DNA of 64,000 bases from Caballeronia sp. GAFFF1 (GTDB taxonomy: Bacteria > Pseudomonadota > Gammaproteobacteria > Burkholderiales > Burkholderiaceae), in the NCBI RefSeq assembly GCF_023630705.1, contig NZ_JALQEM010000018.1, positions 186,001 to 250,000 on the forward strand. The letters are read 5' to 3'. Every line of letters begins with the position of its first letter. The first letter of the stretch is position 1. Below the pieces are notes generated by a model that did no database searches, was not told the origin of the DNA, and saw only the letters and a list, made by a program, of their open reading frames with translations. Positions 1 to 10,891 of the stretch are shown piece after piece. The position numbers and the translations under genes are program-made.

Positions 1-106
1 TCGGATCGGGATACGACGTGCCGCGTGCGTTGCGCAGCGTGGCGACGTGATCGATGTTCACGCCGAGATCGATCACGCTCGCGGGCGATGAGAGAAAGAA
101 GCTCAT
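1..106 (-). CDS. pdxJ: Pyridoxine 5'-phosphate synthase, N-terminal fragment
   Basis: The reverse strand from the ATG at 106 reads [20 protein letters not shown] and continues with [14 protein letters not shown] to the window edge. This is the conserved PdxJ N terminus, including the [13 protein letters not shown] segment of the phosphate/amino-ketone binding TIM barrel. PdxJ condenses 1-deoxyxylulose 5-phosphate with 3-amino-2-oxopropyl phosphate in vitamin B6 synthesis. The start overlaps the recO stop (ATGA-type), so the two genes are translationally coupled. Only about 35 codons are present; the rest lies outside the window. Confidence 0.93.
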   Translation of the reverse strand, partial: MSFFLSSPASVIDLGVNIDHVATLRNARGTSYPDP

Positions 107-987
107 AGATTTTGCAGGTCGATCAGAATCTGACGGGTGGCGAGCGGCGCGCCGCCCAGATGGTAGTTGAGCAGAAAGCGCATCAGCGTCTTGCTCTGCG
201 CGCCGGTCTGCGGGCTCGTGTAGTCGTCGCGCTCCATGTCGATCAACGTCTGGCCCGCGATGACCGGCCATTGCGCGGGAAGATCGTCGGAGGCTTCGCG
301 CACGCCGCGCTCGGGATCGAAGGTATAGCGGCCTTCGGGCAGCACGGCCTGGCGCGCCACAGTGCGCGTGAGCGCCATCGCGTAGCCGGTTTCGCGCAAC
401 AGCACGCGTTCGAACGAGCGCAATACCTGAATGGCGGGTTCATCGTGCGCGAGCCGCGACAGCGTGAGCACGTAGTGATTGAAGAGCGCGGGATGCGGGT
501 CCTCGCGCGCGCAGAACTTGACGAGCAGTTCGTTGACGTAGAAGCCGCACAGCAGCGCGTCGCCTCGCAGCGGCAGCATGCCACCGACCCATTCGGCGGT
601 GGTCAGCGTGCGGACTTCGCCCTTGCCGGTCCACGAAAGGCCGAGCGGCTGGAAGGTTTGCAGCACGCCGCGCAGCGCGGAATGCGGCCGCTTCGCGCCC
701 TTGGCGACGAGCGCAATGCGCCCGTGATCGCGCGAGAACACGTCGATGATGAGACTCGTCTCGCGATACGGATAGCTATGCAGCACGAAGCCCGGCTGCT
801 CGCTGACGCGAAAGTCGGAGCGCGGGCGCGGGCGTTGCGCGCCGGTGCCCGTGCCGCTCGTTCCGGCAGCGGCGGACGACGACGCCCGCCGCCGCTTCGG
901 CGCCGGGCGCTCGCTCGCGCCGATGTCGTCCTCGGGACGATCGTCGGCGGGCGGGGTCATCCACGCGTCGTTCGAGCCGGCGTCCAT
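103..987 (-). CDS. recO: DNA repair protein RecO
   Basis: RecO loads RecA onto SSB-coated gaps in the RecFOR pathway. The product is 294 aa. Residues from about 65 to 135 form the N-terminal OB fold ([20 protein letters not shown], then [11 protein letters not shown]), followed by the helical C-terminal domain. The first 58 residues are a low-complexity Pro/Ala/Arg/Ser extension not found in short RecO proteins such as that of E. coli. The ATG at 987 lies 16 nt after era; a second ATG at residue 10 is an alternative start. It sits in the order era-recO-pdxJ, typical of beta- and gammaproteobacteria. Identity is firm; the role of the extension is unknown. Confidence 0.95.
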   Translation of the reverse strand: MDAGSNDAWMTPPADDRPEDDIGASERPAPKRRRASSSAAAGTSGTGTGAQRPRPRSDFRVSEQPGFVLHSYPYRETSLIIDVFSRDHGRIALVAKGAKRPHSALRGVLQTFQPLGLSWTGKGEVRTLTTAEWVGGMLPLRGDALLCGFYVNELLVKFCAREDPHPALFNHYVLTLSRLAHDEPAIQVLRSFERVLLRETGYAMALTRTVARQAVLPEGRYTFDPERGVREASDDLPAQWPVIAGQTLIDMERDDYTSPQTGAQSKTLMRFLLNYHLGGAPLATRQILIDLQNL

Positions 988-1003
988 GAGCGTCGTCCGG
1001 GCC

Positions 1004-1903
1004 TCACTCGTAGCCGTACGCGCGCAGGCCCGCTTCGTTGTCGGCCCAGCCGCTTTTCACCTTGACGAAGGTTTCCAGATACACGGGACCGTCGAAGAGC
1101 TTTTCCATGTCGAGCCGCGCCTCGGTGCTGATCTGCTTGAGCTTCGCGCCCTTCTGGCCAATGATCATCGCCTTGTGGCCGTCGCGTTCTACGAGAATCG
1201 TCGCAAACACGCGGCGCAGGCGCCCTTCGGTCTCGAACTTGTCGATAAGCACGGTGCTGGTGTACGGCAGTTCGTCCCCGGTCCAGCGGAACACTTTCTC
1301 GCGCAGAATTTCGGCTGCGAGGAAGCGCTCGCTGCGGTCGGTCAGATCGTCCTCGCCGTAAATCGGCTCGCCTTCCGGCAGATACGGCTTCACGACCGAC
1401 ATGAGGCGCTTGATGTCGTCCGGATTTTTCGCCGAGAGCGGCACGATTTCGCGAAAGTCGCGCCGCGCGGACATCTGCTGCATGAACGGAAAGAGCGAAT
1501 CCTTGTCGCCGACGCGGTCGAGCTTGTTCGCGATCAGAAGCGTCGGCGTGCCGGCCGGAATCAGGTCGAGCACCTTCTCGTCGTCCGGACCGAAGCGGCC
1601 GGCTTCGATCACGAACAGGATTGCATCGACCGACGTCAGCGTGGACGTCACCGCGCGATTCAGCGAGCGGTTGAGCGCCCCGCTGTGACGCGTCTGGAAG
1701 CCGGGCGTATCGACGAAGATGTACTGCGCGTCGTCGACCGTGTTGATGCCGGTAATGCGATGGCGCGTCGTCTGCGCCTTGCGCGACGTGATGCTCACCT
1801 TCTGGCCGACGAGCGCGTTCATGAGCGTCGACTTGCCGACGTTGGGCCGGCCGACGATGGCGACCATGCCGCAGCGGAAACCGGGAGATGTGGGAGCGTT
1901 CAT
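1004..1903 (-). CDS. era: GTPase Era
   Basis: Era is an essential GTPase that binds the 3' end of 16S rRNA and acts in 30S maturation. The 299-aa product has G1 GRPNVGKS (18-25), the switch-I threonines (TTRHR), G3 DTPG (65-68) and G4 NKLD (126-129). A C-terminal KH domain includes [11 protein letters not shown]. The open frame extends further upstream, but that part is Pro/Ala-rich and overlaps nothing conserved; the ATG at 1903 gives the family's usual length and N terminus. It lies between rnc and recO, and the rnc-era linkage is widespread and fits a joint role in ribosome RNA processing. Confidence 0.96.
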   Translation of the reverse strand: MNAPTSPGFRCGMVAIVGRPNVGKSTLMNALVGQKVSITSRKAQTTRHRITGINTVDDAQYIFVDTPGFQTRHSGALNRSLNRAVTSTLTSVDAILFVIEAGRFGPDDEKVLDLIPAGTPTLLIANKLDRVGDKDSLFPFMQQMSARRDFREIVPLSAKNPDDIKRLMSVVKPYLPEGEPIYGEDDLTDRSERFLAAEILREKVFRWTGDELPYTSTVLIDKFETEGRLRRVFATILVERDGHKAMIIGQKGAKLKQISTEARLDMEKLFDGPVYLETFVKVKSGWADNEAGLRAYGYE

Positions 1904-1976
1904 AGTGATGTGCGGCGAAGGTTCGTTGAGCGCGATGTTGCGAGGGCGCGATGGCGCATGTGCGGCTGAAGGCGCG

Positions 1977-3071
1977 TCAGTGGCCGGCGTCGGCGGCGCG
2001 CACGACGCGGCTGGCCGGGGCGTCGTCGCTGGCGGTGCTGCGCCCGTCGTCGGCGGGCGGCGCGCTGCCGGCGCTGGCATCCGGCGTTTGCGCCGCTTCG
2101 CTCTTCACCGCCTTCTCCGGGCGATGAATGACGTGCCGCTCCGATTTCTCAGCGGCTGCGTATGACGCGGCGGACGGCTCGACGTGCGTTGCCCGAATGA
2201 CGGCAAGCGGCGCGGCGGGCGTCTGCTCGGCGGACGCGCTCCCATCGGCGGAATGGTTGCGCTGACGATCGCGCTCGCGGCGCTCCGGCGAGCGCAAGTC
2301 GAGCGCGGCCTGCACGCCGGTCACGCCCGGCACCACTTCCACCTGCGCGAGCTTGGCGGCGCGCGCGCCCTTGCGCTTCGGCTTCACGCCGAGCGTGGGT
2401 GCCGCAGCCATGACTTCATCGAGCGCCTTCTTGGCCGCGGCCTGTTCCGCCGCGCGCCGGCTCGCGCCGGAGCCGGACACTTTCACGTCGAGCTTGGGCA
2501 CCGAGCATTCGACTTCGAACTGCTGGTTGTGCGCGGCCCCGTGAGTGGCGACCACGGTGTAAGTCGGCAGCGCGATCTTGTGGCCCTGCAGATATTCCTG
2601 AAGCAGCGTCTTGGCGTCCTTGCCGATGGTGCGCGGATCGATGTGATCCAGCACCGGCGTGTAGAGACGCTTGATGACGGCGAACGCGGCGTCGAAGCCG
2701 CCGTCGAGGAAGATCGCGCCGAAGATCGCTTCGAGCGTGTCCGCCAGAATCGACGGGCGCCGGAAGCCGCCGCTGCGCAATTCGCCCTCGCCCAGACGCA
2801 AGCCTTCGGAGACGTTGAGCGCCTGCGCGATTTCGTAAAGCGACTGCTGTTTGACGAGATTCGCCCGCACGCGGGAGAGATCGCCTTCGTCGAGCTTGCT
2901 GAATCGTTGGAACAAAAGCGCCGCCACCACGCAATTGAGAACGGAGTCGCCGAGAAATTCGAGCCGTTCGTTGTGCGTGGCGCTGTGACTGCGGTGGGTC
3001 ATCGCCTGGCGCAGCAATTCCGCATTGCGAAATTCGTACTGCAGCCGGCTTTCCAACGGAGAAGATGGCAT
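1977..3071 (-). CDS. rnc: Ribonuclease III with long C-terminal extension
   Basis: RNase III cuts double-stranded RNA, including rRNA precursors. The catalytic signature [11 protein letters not shown] is at residues 35-45, with acidic metal ligands further on ([15 protein letters not shown]). The double-stranded RNA-binding domain is at about 150-222 ([18 protein letters not shown] to [16 protein letters not shown]). At 364 aa it is about 140 residues longer than the E. coli enzyme; the extra C-terminal part is low complexity, rich in Ala, Ser, Arg and Glu. Such tails occur in Burkholderia RNase III, with length varying between species. It is followed by era after about 70 nt. Confidence 0.95.
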   Translation of the reverse strand: MPSSPLESRLQYEFRNAELLRQAMTHRSHSATHNERLEFLGDSVLNCVVAALLFQRFSKLDEGDLSRVRANLVKQQSLYEIAQALNVSEGLRLGEGELRSGGFRRPSILADTLEAIFGAIFLDGGFDAAFAVIKRLYTPVLDHIDPRTIGKDAKTLLQEYLQGHKIALPTYTVVATHGAAHNQQFEVECSVPKLDVKVSGSGASRRAAEQAAAKKALDEVMAAAPTLGVKPKRKGARAAKLAQVEVVPGVTGVQAALDLRSPERRERDRQRNHSADGSASAEQTPAAPLAVIRATHVEPSAASYAAAEKSERHVIHRPEKAVKSEAAQTPDASAGSAPPADDGRSTASDDAPASRVVRAADAGH

Positions 3072-3210
3072 GGACAGAGTATAACGCGCCCGCGCGGGCG
3101 GCCGATTCCGCCCGGCGAGCCGGGAAAACGCGTGGCGAGACGGTCTTAGCCGCGCTTCTTCACGCCGTTTCGAAGCAGTGTCGACGCGAGCGCGGCGGCA
3201 CCGCGATGGA

Positions 3211-4104
3211 TCACTCGAAGGAGCCGATGCGCTTCAGGTTGCTGAAGTTCATCCAGATGAAGAACGCGCGGCCGACGATGTTGTTGTCCGGCACGAAGCC
3301 CCAGTAGCGGCTGTCGGCGCTGTTGTCGCGGTTGTCGCCCATCATGAAGTAGTGGCCCGGCGGCACCCTGCACGTCACGCCTTGCGCGTTGTAGACGCAG
3401 TTGTCGCGGTACGGAAAGTCGTCCGCGCCGACGACGAACGGCGGCACTTGCGGATTGTTGAGGATGGCGTTCTTGCGGCCGTCGAGATCTTCGATGAATT
3501 GCTTCGCGTAGCCGATGCGCTCGTCGTCGAAGTAGTCCGGCTGCGGCGTTTCCGGCACCGGCTTTCCGTTGATCGTAAGCTGCTTGTTTTCGTACGCGAC
3601 GGTATCGCCCGGCAGGCCGATCACGCGCTTGATGTAGTCGACCGATTCGTCTTTCGGATAGCGGAACACGACCACATCGCCGCGCGTGAGCGGCTTGCCT
3701 TGCGTCAGCTTCGTGTTGCTGATCGGCAGGCGCAGGCCGTACTCGTATTTGTTCACGAGGATGAAGTCACCGACGAGCAGCGTCGGCACCATCGACCCGG
3801 ACGGAATCTTGAACGGCTCGACGATGAACGAGCGCACGACGAACACCGCGAGAATCACCGGGAAGAAGCTCGCCGTGTATTCGAGCCACCACGGCTGGCG
3901 CAGCGCCTCGTTGCGCAGGCGCGCGCGGGTTTCATCGGCGTTTTCATCGGCAAAACGCTCGCCGACGCGTTCCTGCTGGCGGTCGAACTCGGCCACGGCG
4001 GTGTCCGCCGCGCGACGGCGCTGTTTGACGAACACCAGTTTGTCCAGCACCCATGCAATACCCGTCACCACGACGAGGATCAAGAGAATCAATGCGAAAT
4101 TCAT
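3211..4104 (-). CDS. lepB: Signal peptidase I
   Basis: LepB is the inner-membrane protease that removes signal peptides from exported proteins. The 297-aa product has two N-terminal membrane segments (about residues 3-25 and 80-98) flanking a charged cytoplasmic loop. The catalytic serine is in [10 protein letters not shown] (Ser104) and the general-base lysine is in [12 protein letters not shown] (Lys159). [17 protein letters not shown] matches the late conserved box. I chose the ATG at 4104 over an in-frame TTG one codon upstream; GGAAGCG lies just before it. It follows lepA closely, the usual lepA-lepB operon. Confidence 0.96.
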   Translation of the reverse strand: MNFALILLILVVVTGIAWVLDKLVFVKQRRRAADTAVAEFDRQQERVGERFADENADETRARLRNEALRQPWWLEYTASFFPVILAVFVVRSFIVEPFKIPSGSMVPTLLVGDFILVNKYEYGLRLPISNTKLTQGKPLTRGDVVVFRYPKDESVDYIKRVIGLPGDTVAYENKQLTINGKPVPETPQPDYFDDERIGYAKQFIEDLDGRKNAILNNPQVPPFVVGADDFPYRDNCVYNAQGVTCRVPPGHYFMMGDNRDNSADSRYWGFVPDNNIVGRAFFIWMNFSNLKRIGSFE

Positions 4105-4161
4105 CAATCGCTTCCGGTTGTTATCGTCGGTTGTTGTTCTGCGCCCGGCGGCGCGCGAACG

Positions 4162-5952
<1,791 letters not shown>

Positions 5953-5969
5953 TCAGTGCCGATCAAGCG

Positions 5970-6005
5970 AAAAAGGCGCGCCCTCACACATGCGGAGCAC
6001 GCCTT
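5970..6005 (-). terminator. Terminator-like hairpin upstream of lepA
   Basis: On the minus strand AAGGCGTGC (from plus 6005 down to 5997) pairs with GCGCGCCTT (981-973) with one G-T wobble. The loop is about 15 nt and a short T run follows. It lies between the small glutaredoxin-like gene and lepA, so it may end the rpoE-mucD transcript or attenuate lepA. The large loop makes this moderate evidence only. Confidence 0.45.
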
Positions 6006-6076
6006 GAAAATTTGGGGGAAAACTTCTGCATTTTAGCCGAAAAGGGGGTGGACAGGCGTTTTCGGCGTTCGGCAGC

Positions 6077-6337
6077 CTATGAACGGCGCGAGGCGAGCGC
6101 CGCCAGGACGGCATTCGCGTCGAGCCGGTGCTCGCACACCTCGGCGCCATCCAGCATCAGCACCGGGACGCGCTCGTTGTAGCGCGCCTCCAGCAGCGGA
6201 TCGTCGTCGATATCGATCCACTCGATCGCCACGCCGAAGCGTTGCGCGATGGGCTCCAGTTCGGCGCGCATGTCTTCACACAGATGGCACCACGCGCGCC
6301 CGTACAGCATGAAATGCGCGGCGTGGTCTGCCCTCAT
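6077..6337 (-). CDS. Glutaredoxin-like thiol-disulfide protein (DUF836 type)
   Basis: This is an 86-aa thioredoxin-fold protein. FMLYGRAWCHLCEDM carries a CxxC redox motif at residues 16-20 region, followed by the conserved cis-proline segment RVPVLMLDG and a C-terminal helix. The layout matches the small glutaredoxin family (DUF836) found in proteobacteria. The ATG at 6337 is 10 nt after the mucD stop, so it is probably the last gene of the rpoE-rseA-mucB-mucD operon. Co-transcription with a periplasmic protease suggests, but does not show, a link to oxidative or envelope stress. No signal peptide is visible, so it is cytoplasmic. Confidence 0.8.
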   Translation of the reverse strand: MRADHAAHFMLYGRAWCHLCEDMRAELEPIAQRFGVAIEWIDIDDDPLLEARYNERVPVLMLDGAEVCEHRLDANAVLAALASRRS

Positions 6338-6347
6338 CGCGCGGCCG

Positions 6348-7907
6348 TCACTTCTGCGCCGGCACGCGCGGGCGCAGCGGGACGAACTGCGTGTTGTCGC
6401 CACGGCGCACGAGAACCGCGACCATCTTGCTCGCGTCCAGACCCTGCGCGACCGATTCGAACTGCTTCGCGCTGGTGATGTCCGTGTCGCCGATCCGCAT
6501 GATGATGTCGCCCTTCTGGAAGCCCGCGCGCGCCGCCGGCCCTTCGACGGCATCCACCTGCACGCCGCCGTTGAGCTTCAGCGCCTTTTTCTGGTCGGCC
6601 GGAATGTCGCTCACCGCGAGCCCGAGCGAATTGCTCGCGCGCTCCTTCGGCTGCGGCGCGCGGCGCTGCTCGGTCTTCGCGACCTTGTCCGGCTGCATTT
6701 CCGCGATGGTGATCGGCAGATCGCGCGACTGCCCCTTGCGCCAGATCGTGATCGTCGCTTTCATGCCCGGCTTGCTGTCGCCGACCATGCGCGGCAGGTC
6801 GGTCGCCGTGTCCACGTTCGCGCCGTTGAACTTGAGAATGATGTCGCCCGGCTGGATGCCCGCCTTGTCGGCCGGACCGCCCGCCTCGACGCTGCTGACG
6901 AGCGCTCCCTGCGCCTTCGGCAAGCCGAGCGAATCGGCCACGTCCTTCGTCACTTCGCCGATTGCAACCGCAATGCGCCCGCGCGTGACCTTCCCCGACG
7001 TCTTCAGTTGATCCGCCACGCGCATCGCCTCGTCGATCGGAATCGCGAACGAAATGCCCATGAAGCCGCCGGTGCGGCTATAAATCTGCGAATTGATGCC
7101 GATGACTTCGCCCGCCATGTTGATGAGCGGACCGCCCGAGTTGCCGGGATTCACCGCGACATCGGTCTGGATGAACGGCAGGTAGTCGCCCGTGTCGCGG
7201 CCCTTGGCGCTGACGATGCCCGCCGTCACCGTGTTGTCGAGCCCGAACGGCGAACCGATGGCGAGCACCCATTCGCCGACGCGCACCTTGTTCGAATCGC
7301 CGATGGTGATGGCCGGCAGGTTCGACGCGCTGATCTTCACGACCGCGACGTCCGTGCGCTCGTCGACGCCGACGAGCCGCGCCTTGAACTCGCGCTTGTC
7401 GGTGAGCGTGACGTAGATGGTGTCCGCGTCGTCGACGACGTGCGCGTTGGTCATCACGTAGCCGTCGGTCGAGAGGATGAAGCCCGAGCCGACGCCGCTG
7501 CTCTGCTCCGAGTTGTCCTGACTGTCATCGGGCGGGAGGCTGCGGCTGCCGCCCTTGCCCTGATCGCCTCCGCCACCACCACCACCGCCGCCACCGCCAC
7601 CGCCACCGCCACCGCCGTTGCCGCGCGGCGAGCCCGGCTGTCCCGGCATCGGAATGCCGAAGAAGCGCCGGAAGAACTCCGACATGTCGCCTTCGTCGAG
7701 GCCCGGCGGCAAGCCGCGCATTTCGCCCGACGAGCCGACGCGCGAGGTCGTGCGGATGTTCACGACTGAAGGCCCGACCTTGTCGACGAGCGAGGTGAAG
7801 TCCGGCAGATTCACCGTGGGCGCTGCCGCCGCCGCGTGCGAGATGAACGGCAGGCACACGGCGAGCGCCGCGGCCGCGATGAACTTGCGCAGCGAGTAAT
7901 TGCTCAT
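6348..7907 (-). CDS. mucD: Periplasmic serine protease Do/MucD with polyglycine linker
   Basis: This is a DegP/MucD-type HtrA protease that degrades or refolds damaged envelope proteins. The 519-aa product begins with a signal peptide (1-27, ending SHAAAA). The chymotrypsin-like domain has the triad His in TNAHVVDD (about 156), Asp in ERTDVAVVK (about 186) and Ser in NPGNSGGPLI (about 257). Two PDZ domains follow (about 300-400 and 425-510). A run of 17 glycines at residues 98-114 sits in the LA loop region before the protease core. It belongs to the rpoE regulon operon, as in Pseudomonas algU-mucABCD. Confidence 0.93.
   Translation of the reverse strand: MSNYSLRKFIAAAALAVCLPFISHAAAAAPTVNLPDFTSLVDKVGPSVVNIRTTSRVGSSGEMRGLPPGLDEGDMSEFFRRFFGIPMPGQPGSPRGNGGGGGGGGGGGGGGGGGDQGKGGSRSLPPDDSQDNSEQSSGVGSGFILSTDGYVMTNAHVVDDADTIYVTLTDKREFKARLVGVDERTDVAVVKISASNLPAITIGDSNKVRVGEWVLAIGSPFGLDNTVTAGIVSAKGRDTGDYLPFIQTDVAVNPGNSGGPLINMAGEVIGINSQIYSRTGGFMGISFAIPIDEAMRVADQLKTSGKVTRGRIAVAIGEVTKDVADSLGLPKAQGALVSSVEAGGPADKAGIQPGDIILKFNGANVDTATDLPRMVGDSKPGMKATITIWRKGQSRDLPITIAEMQPDKVAKTEQRRAPQPKERASNSLGLAVSDIPADQKKALKLNGGVQVDAVEGPAARAGFQKGDIIMRIGDTDITSAKQFESVAQGLDASKMVAVLVRRGDNTQFVPLRPRVPAQK
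7566..7616 (-). repeat. 17-codon glycine tract in mucD
   Basis: Seventeen consecutive GGN codons (mostly alternating GGC and GGT) encode polyglycine in the loop before the MucD protease domain. The DNA is a near-perfect CACCGC/CCA microsatellite on the plus strand. Multiples of three keep frame, so length changes would alter linker length without inactivating the enzyme. Confidence 0.9.
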
Positions 7908-7930
7908 GGATGGAAGGCCGAGGGATTCGA

Positions 7931-8962
7931 TTACTTGGAAGGCTTGTATTCTATGGTAGAAGCGAATTGCTGCAACGTGGCTTGCGGCACTTCACCCAGC
8001 AAAGTAATCCAGAAATCGCCGCGACGCTTCACGAGCACATGCGTCGCGCCGTTATTGCCCGCGCCTTCCTTGCGGGAATTCTTTTCGATCGGCTCGACGA
8101 ACACGGAAATCGCGGCAAGGCCGTCCGAGAACACCGCCTGATCGACCGGAATCGGCGGCTGGCCCTGCTCGCTCGACGCCATGGGCCGGCGAAGTTCGCG
8201 GATCAGCCTGAAGCCGGGGATGGTCGGCTTGATCTGCCAGCCCTGCGCCTGCAAGTCGACCGGCTGCACCGGCGGGCGCACGACGTTCCAGCCCGCCGTG
8301 GCGCGCATGCCGTTCGCGATCGAGGCTTTATCGATTGCTCCGCCGATACGGACCTGCGAGAACGAAAGCTGTTCGAGCACCTGGCCGTCCGGATCGAGCG
8401 TCTGCGCGCGCAGCAAGAGACCGGTCTTCGCGTCAGCCCACAGCTTGTAGGCAAAACGATAGGAATCTTTCGGATCGAGCTCGATCACCTGACTCTCGAT
8501 GCCGGCGACGCGGTCCGTGCCGAGCAGCTTCGGCTCGTACACTGCGAGCACCTGATCGCCGCTCGTGGCGAGCAGCGACGGAAACGAATCCTTGCTTTGC
8601 CGATGTTCCATGACGAGCAGATGCCGCTCCGGCACGAACGTGAGCATGTCGTCGTCGTGGCGCAGCATTCGGCGCGGCGCGCCGTCGAGACTTTCGAGCG
8701 ATTCGTAGTCGCCGTCGCCGTGGGTGGCGACGTGCGTGATGCGCGACGACTGCACCGTCGCGCCGCGCTGATAAAGGAAGGTGCCTTCGTAGTTCTGCTG
8801 CTGGGCCGCTTCCTGAATGCGGTTGAGCAGGTTGGCGGCGGTTTTGCGATCCGGCGCGTGGCCACTGTCAGCGAACGATGCGGATGCCGCGCACAACAAC
8901 GCGGCTGCGCAAACCATCAATGCCGGCAGCCGCCCCCAATATCTAGTTTTAGTCAACCGCAC
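7931..8962 (-). CDS. mucB: Sigma-E regulatory protein MucB/RseB
   Basis: MucB/RseB is a periplasmic sensor that binds the anti-sigma factor RseA and protects it from proteolysis until lipids or misfolded envelope intermediates bind. The 343-aa product has a signal peptide of about 31 residues (ends ASASFA) and the two-domain LolA-like fold typical of the family (NLLNRIQEAAQQQNYEGTF near the start; GWQIKPTIPGFRLIRELRR in the C-terminal domain). It starts with GTG, preceded by AAGGCAG. It lies 12 nt after rseA and just before mucD. Confidence 0.92.
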   Translation of the reverse strand: MRLTKTRYWGRLPALMVCAAALLCAASASFADSGHAPDRKTAANLLNRIQEAAQQQNYEGTFLYQRGATVQSSRITHVATHGDGDYESLESLDGAPRRMLRHDDDMLTFVPERHLLVMEHRQSKDSFPSLLATSGDQVLAVYEPKLLGTDRVAGIESQVIELDPKDSYRFAYKLWADAKTGLLLRAQTLDPDGQVLEQLSFSQVRIGGAIDKASIANGMRATAGWNVVRPPVQPVDLQAQGWQIKPTIPGFRLIRELRRPMASSEQGQPPIPVDQAVFSDGLAAISVFVEPIEKNSRKEGAGNNGATHVLVKRRGDFWITLLGEVPQATLQQFASTIEYKPSK

Positions 8963-8974
8963 ACCTGCCTTCAG

Positions 8975-9619
8975 TTATTGGCTCTGCGTTGCCACCGCCG
9001 CGCGAATCAGTGGCATGGCGCCGGGCATCGCAGGCTGCTGCGAGAACTGCTGATGCGCTTCGAGGTATTGATCGAGATTCGCGTCGCGGATGATGTTCGC
9101 CTCGACGACCGGCGCGGCGGTGGTCACGGCCGGCACCGACGCCAGCGCGACACGCTGCACCGAATCCGGCTGCGCGACGCTCGCCACTTGCGCGCCCGAA
9201 TGCACGCCGACGCCCTGCATCTGCGGCACGACGATCCACGCGAGCGTGGCCGCGGCGGCGGCCACCGCGAACGCCGGAACCACGCGCCTGCGCAGCATGC
9301 CGTTGCGCGTCTTTTGCGCCGATGCCGCAGGCAGGGCCGCTGGCGCCAGCACGTGCGCTTCGGCCTCGAAGCGCGCAGCGAACGACGCCATGAACGCGCG
9401 GCCGCGCGCCGGGCTTTCGGCGAGATCGTCGGAGCGCAGCGCGTCGCCGATCAGGTGATAGTCGGACCACGCCGCGCGGTCCTCGCTGGACAGTTCCGCC
9501 AGGAACTGACCGATGTTTCCGATTTCGCCGAGCGATTCACCGTCGACGAACGCCGACATGCGCTCCCCGCGCGAGCTTGCCTGCGAATTTCCCTGCGCCT
9601 GCATCGAGACCGACCCCAT
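8975..9619 (-). CDS. rseA: Anti-sigma-E factor RseA (MucA)
   Basis: This single-pass inner-membrane protein (214 aa) holds RpoE inactive. The cytoplasmic N-terminal domain (about 20-90) contains the RseA_N pattern MSAFVDGES then WSDYHLIGDALRS. A membrane segment is at about 113-131 (VVPAFAVAAAAATLAWIVV) and a periplasmic domain follows, the expected MucB-binding part. I chose the ATG at 9619, preceded by GGGGAG at good spacing, over an in-frame TTG at 9631. It sits between rpoE and mucB. Confidence 0.9.
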   Translation of the reverse strand: MGSVSMQAQGNSQASSRGERMSAFVDGESLGEIGNIGQFLAELSSEDRAAWSDYHLIGDALRSDDLAESPARGRAFMASFAARFEAEAHVLAPAALPAASAQKTRNGMLRRRVVPAFAVAAAAATLAWIVVPQMQGVGVHSGAQVASVAQPDSVQRVALASVPAVTTAAPVVEANIIRDANLDQYLEAHQQFSQQPAMPGAMPLIRAAVATQSQ

Positions 9620-9702
9620 GATGCTCCCCAATCCTTCGAAACCAGCCGTAGTGACACCACCTAACCCAGATATCGCGTCCCTGTCCCGAAGTTTTAGCCG
9701 TC

Positions 9703-10302
9703 TTACCAGCGTTTGCCTTCGGGTGTGTCCAACAACGGACGCAATTTTGCCGCAATGGCTTCCCGAGCACGGAAAATTCTCGATCTGACGGTGCCGATCG
9801 GGCAGTCCATCATCTCCGCGATTTCCTCGTAACTCAATCCTTCGATTTCCCGGAGCGTGATGGCAGTGCGCAATTCCTCGGGCAGCAGCGCCATCGCAGC
9901 ATTGACCGTTTGAGCGATCTGCTTGCTCATCAACATCGACTCGGGCGTGTTGATATCCCTTAGTTGGTCGGCGTCGGAGAAAGTTTCCGCTTCTTCCGCA
10001 TCTGCTTCGGTAGAAGTGGGAGCGCGGCGTCCCTGCGTCGCGAGGTAGTTTTTCGCCGTGTTGACGGCAATGCGGTACAGCCAGGTGTAGAACGCCGATT
10101 CGCCGCGAAACTGCGGCAGCGCGCGGTAGGCCTTGATGAAGGCGTCCTGGGCGACGTCCTCGACTTCTGCGGGATCGCGCACGAGGCGCGAGATCAGTCG
10201 AATGATCTTGCGGTGGTATTTGGCGACCAGCAGTTCGAACGCGGCTTTGTCGCCCTTTTGCACGCGTTCGACCAGTACTTGGTCGATTTCTTTTTCGCTC
10301 AC
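9703..10302 (-). CDS. rpoE: RNA polymerase sigma factor RpoE (AlgU family, ECF)
   Basis: This 199-aa ECF sigma factor directs the envelope-stress response. Region 2 is at about 20-90 (YHRKIIRLISRLVRDPAEVE, then FRGESAFYTWLYRIAVNTAKN) and region 4 at about 130-190 (LPEELRTAITLREIEGLSYE, CPIGTVRSRIFRARE). It starts with GTG. It is the first gene of rpoE-rseA-mucB-mucD, so its activity is set by the anti-sigma system encoded directly behind it. No sigma-E-type promoter (GGAACTT) was seen upstream. Confidence 0.95.
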   Translation of the reverse strand: MSEKEIDQVLVERVQKGDKAAFELLVAKYHRKIIRLISRLVRDPAEVEDVAQDAFIKAYRALPQFRGESAFYTWLYRIAVNTAKNYLATQGRRAPTSTEADAEEAETFSDADQLRDINTPESMLMSKQIAQTVNAAMALLPEELRTAITLREIEGLSYEEIAEMMDCPIGTVRSRIFRAREAIAAKLRPLLDTPEGKRW

Positions 10303-10397
10303 CTGGGAATCCGTTTGACTTGGGGCTGTTGCGCGGACGGGTATTGTAGCGTCACGGACTTCGCGTTATCCCGGATGCTCATCGACCGTTACAGTCG

Positions 10398-10859
10398 TTA
10401 CAGGTAGGCGCTCGCCGCGCGGCGGGCGCGGACGACAAGCTGGCGGAAGGTGTCGGAATCGATGGAATCCGCTGCCACGAGAAGCGCCCGCGGCCTGCCT
10501 TTCTCCGATGACAACGTAAGCGCAACGACCACGCCCCATTGCGCGCAGCCGACGATGCGCCGGTAGTGCGCCTCGCCCGCTCGGTTCCACACCGTGAGGC
10601 CGTCCGCGTGCAGGGCGATGGCGGCCGGTTGGCGCAGCGTCCAACGCACGCCCGCGCGCGCGAGGAACGCTAGACACGCGAGCGCGGCCACGGTCGCGTG
10701 AAGCGGCCCGAATTGCGCAAGGACCGCCCGGAAGACGGCCGCGTCCGCCAGAACGACAAAACCGATGAGCGCCCCGAGCAGAAGACGCGAAGGCCGCATG
10801 GGGATGCGCGGCGGTGTGCCCGCTTCCCCATGCGGCCGATTCACATGCGCGCCCGTCAT
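10398..10859 (-). CDS. YgfX-like membrane protein
   Basis: This 153-aa protein is not firmly recognised. It has two adjacent membrane segments (about 22-70: LLLGALIGFVVLADAAVFRA and ATVAALACLAFLARAGV), then a soluble part ending in LVAADSIDSDTFRQLVVRAR. That final segment (two acidic-Ser residues, then FRQLVVRAR) resembles the C terminus of the YgfX/CptA family, whose E. coli member was reported as a toxin acting on cytoskeletal proteins. I chose the ATG at 10859 because GGGGGAC precedes it; an ATG at 10871 is the alternative. It lies 32 nt after fabF on the same strand and before rpoE. No SdhE-type partner is adjacent. Confidence 0.6.
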   Translation of the reverse strand: MTGAHVNRPHGEAGTPPRIPMRPSRLLLGALIGFVVLADAAVFRAVLAQFGPLHATVAALACLAFLARAGVRWTLRQPAAIALHADGLTVWNRAGEAHYRRIVGCAQWGVVVALTLSSEKGRPRALLVAADSIDSDTFRQLVVRARRAASAYL

Positions 10860-10891
10860 CGTGTCCCCCATCTCGACGAGCGCGCCGTGCT

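Noticed and set aside
10383..10404. Repeated CGTTACAG upstream of rpoE as an operator
   Set aside because: Two close short copies overlap the end of the YgfX-like gene; there is no symmetry or known regulator, and no sigma-E promoter nearby.
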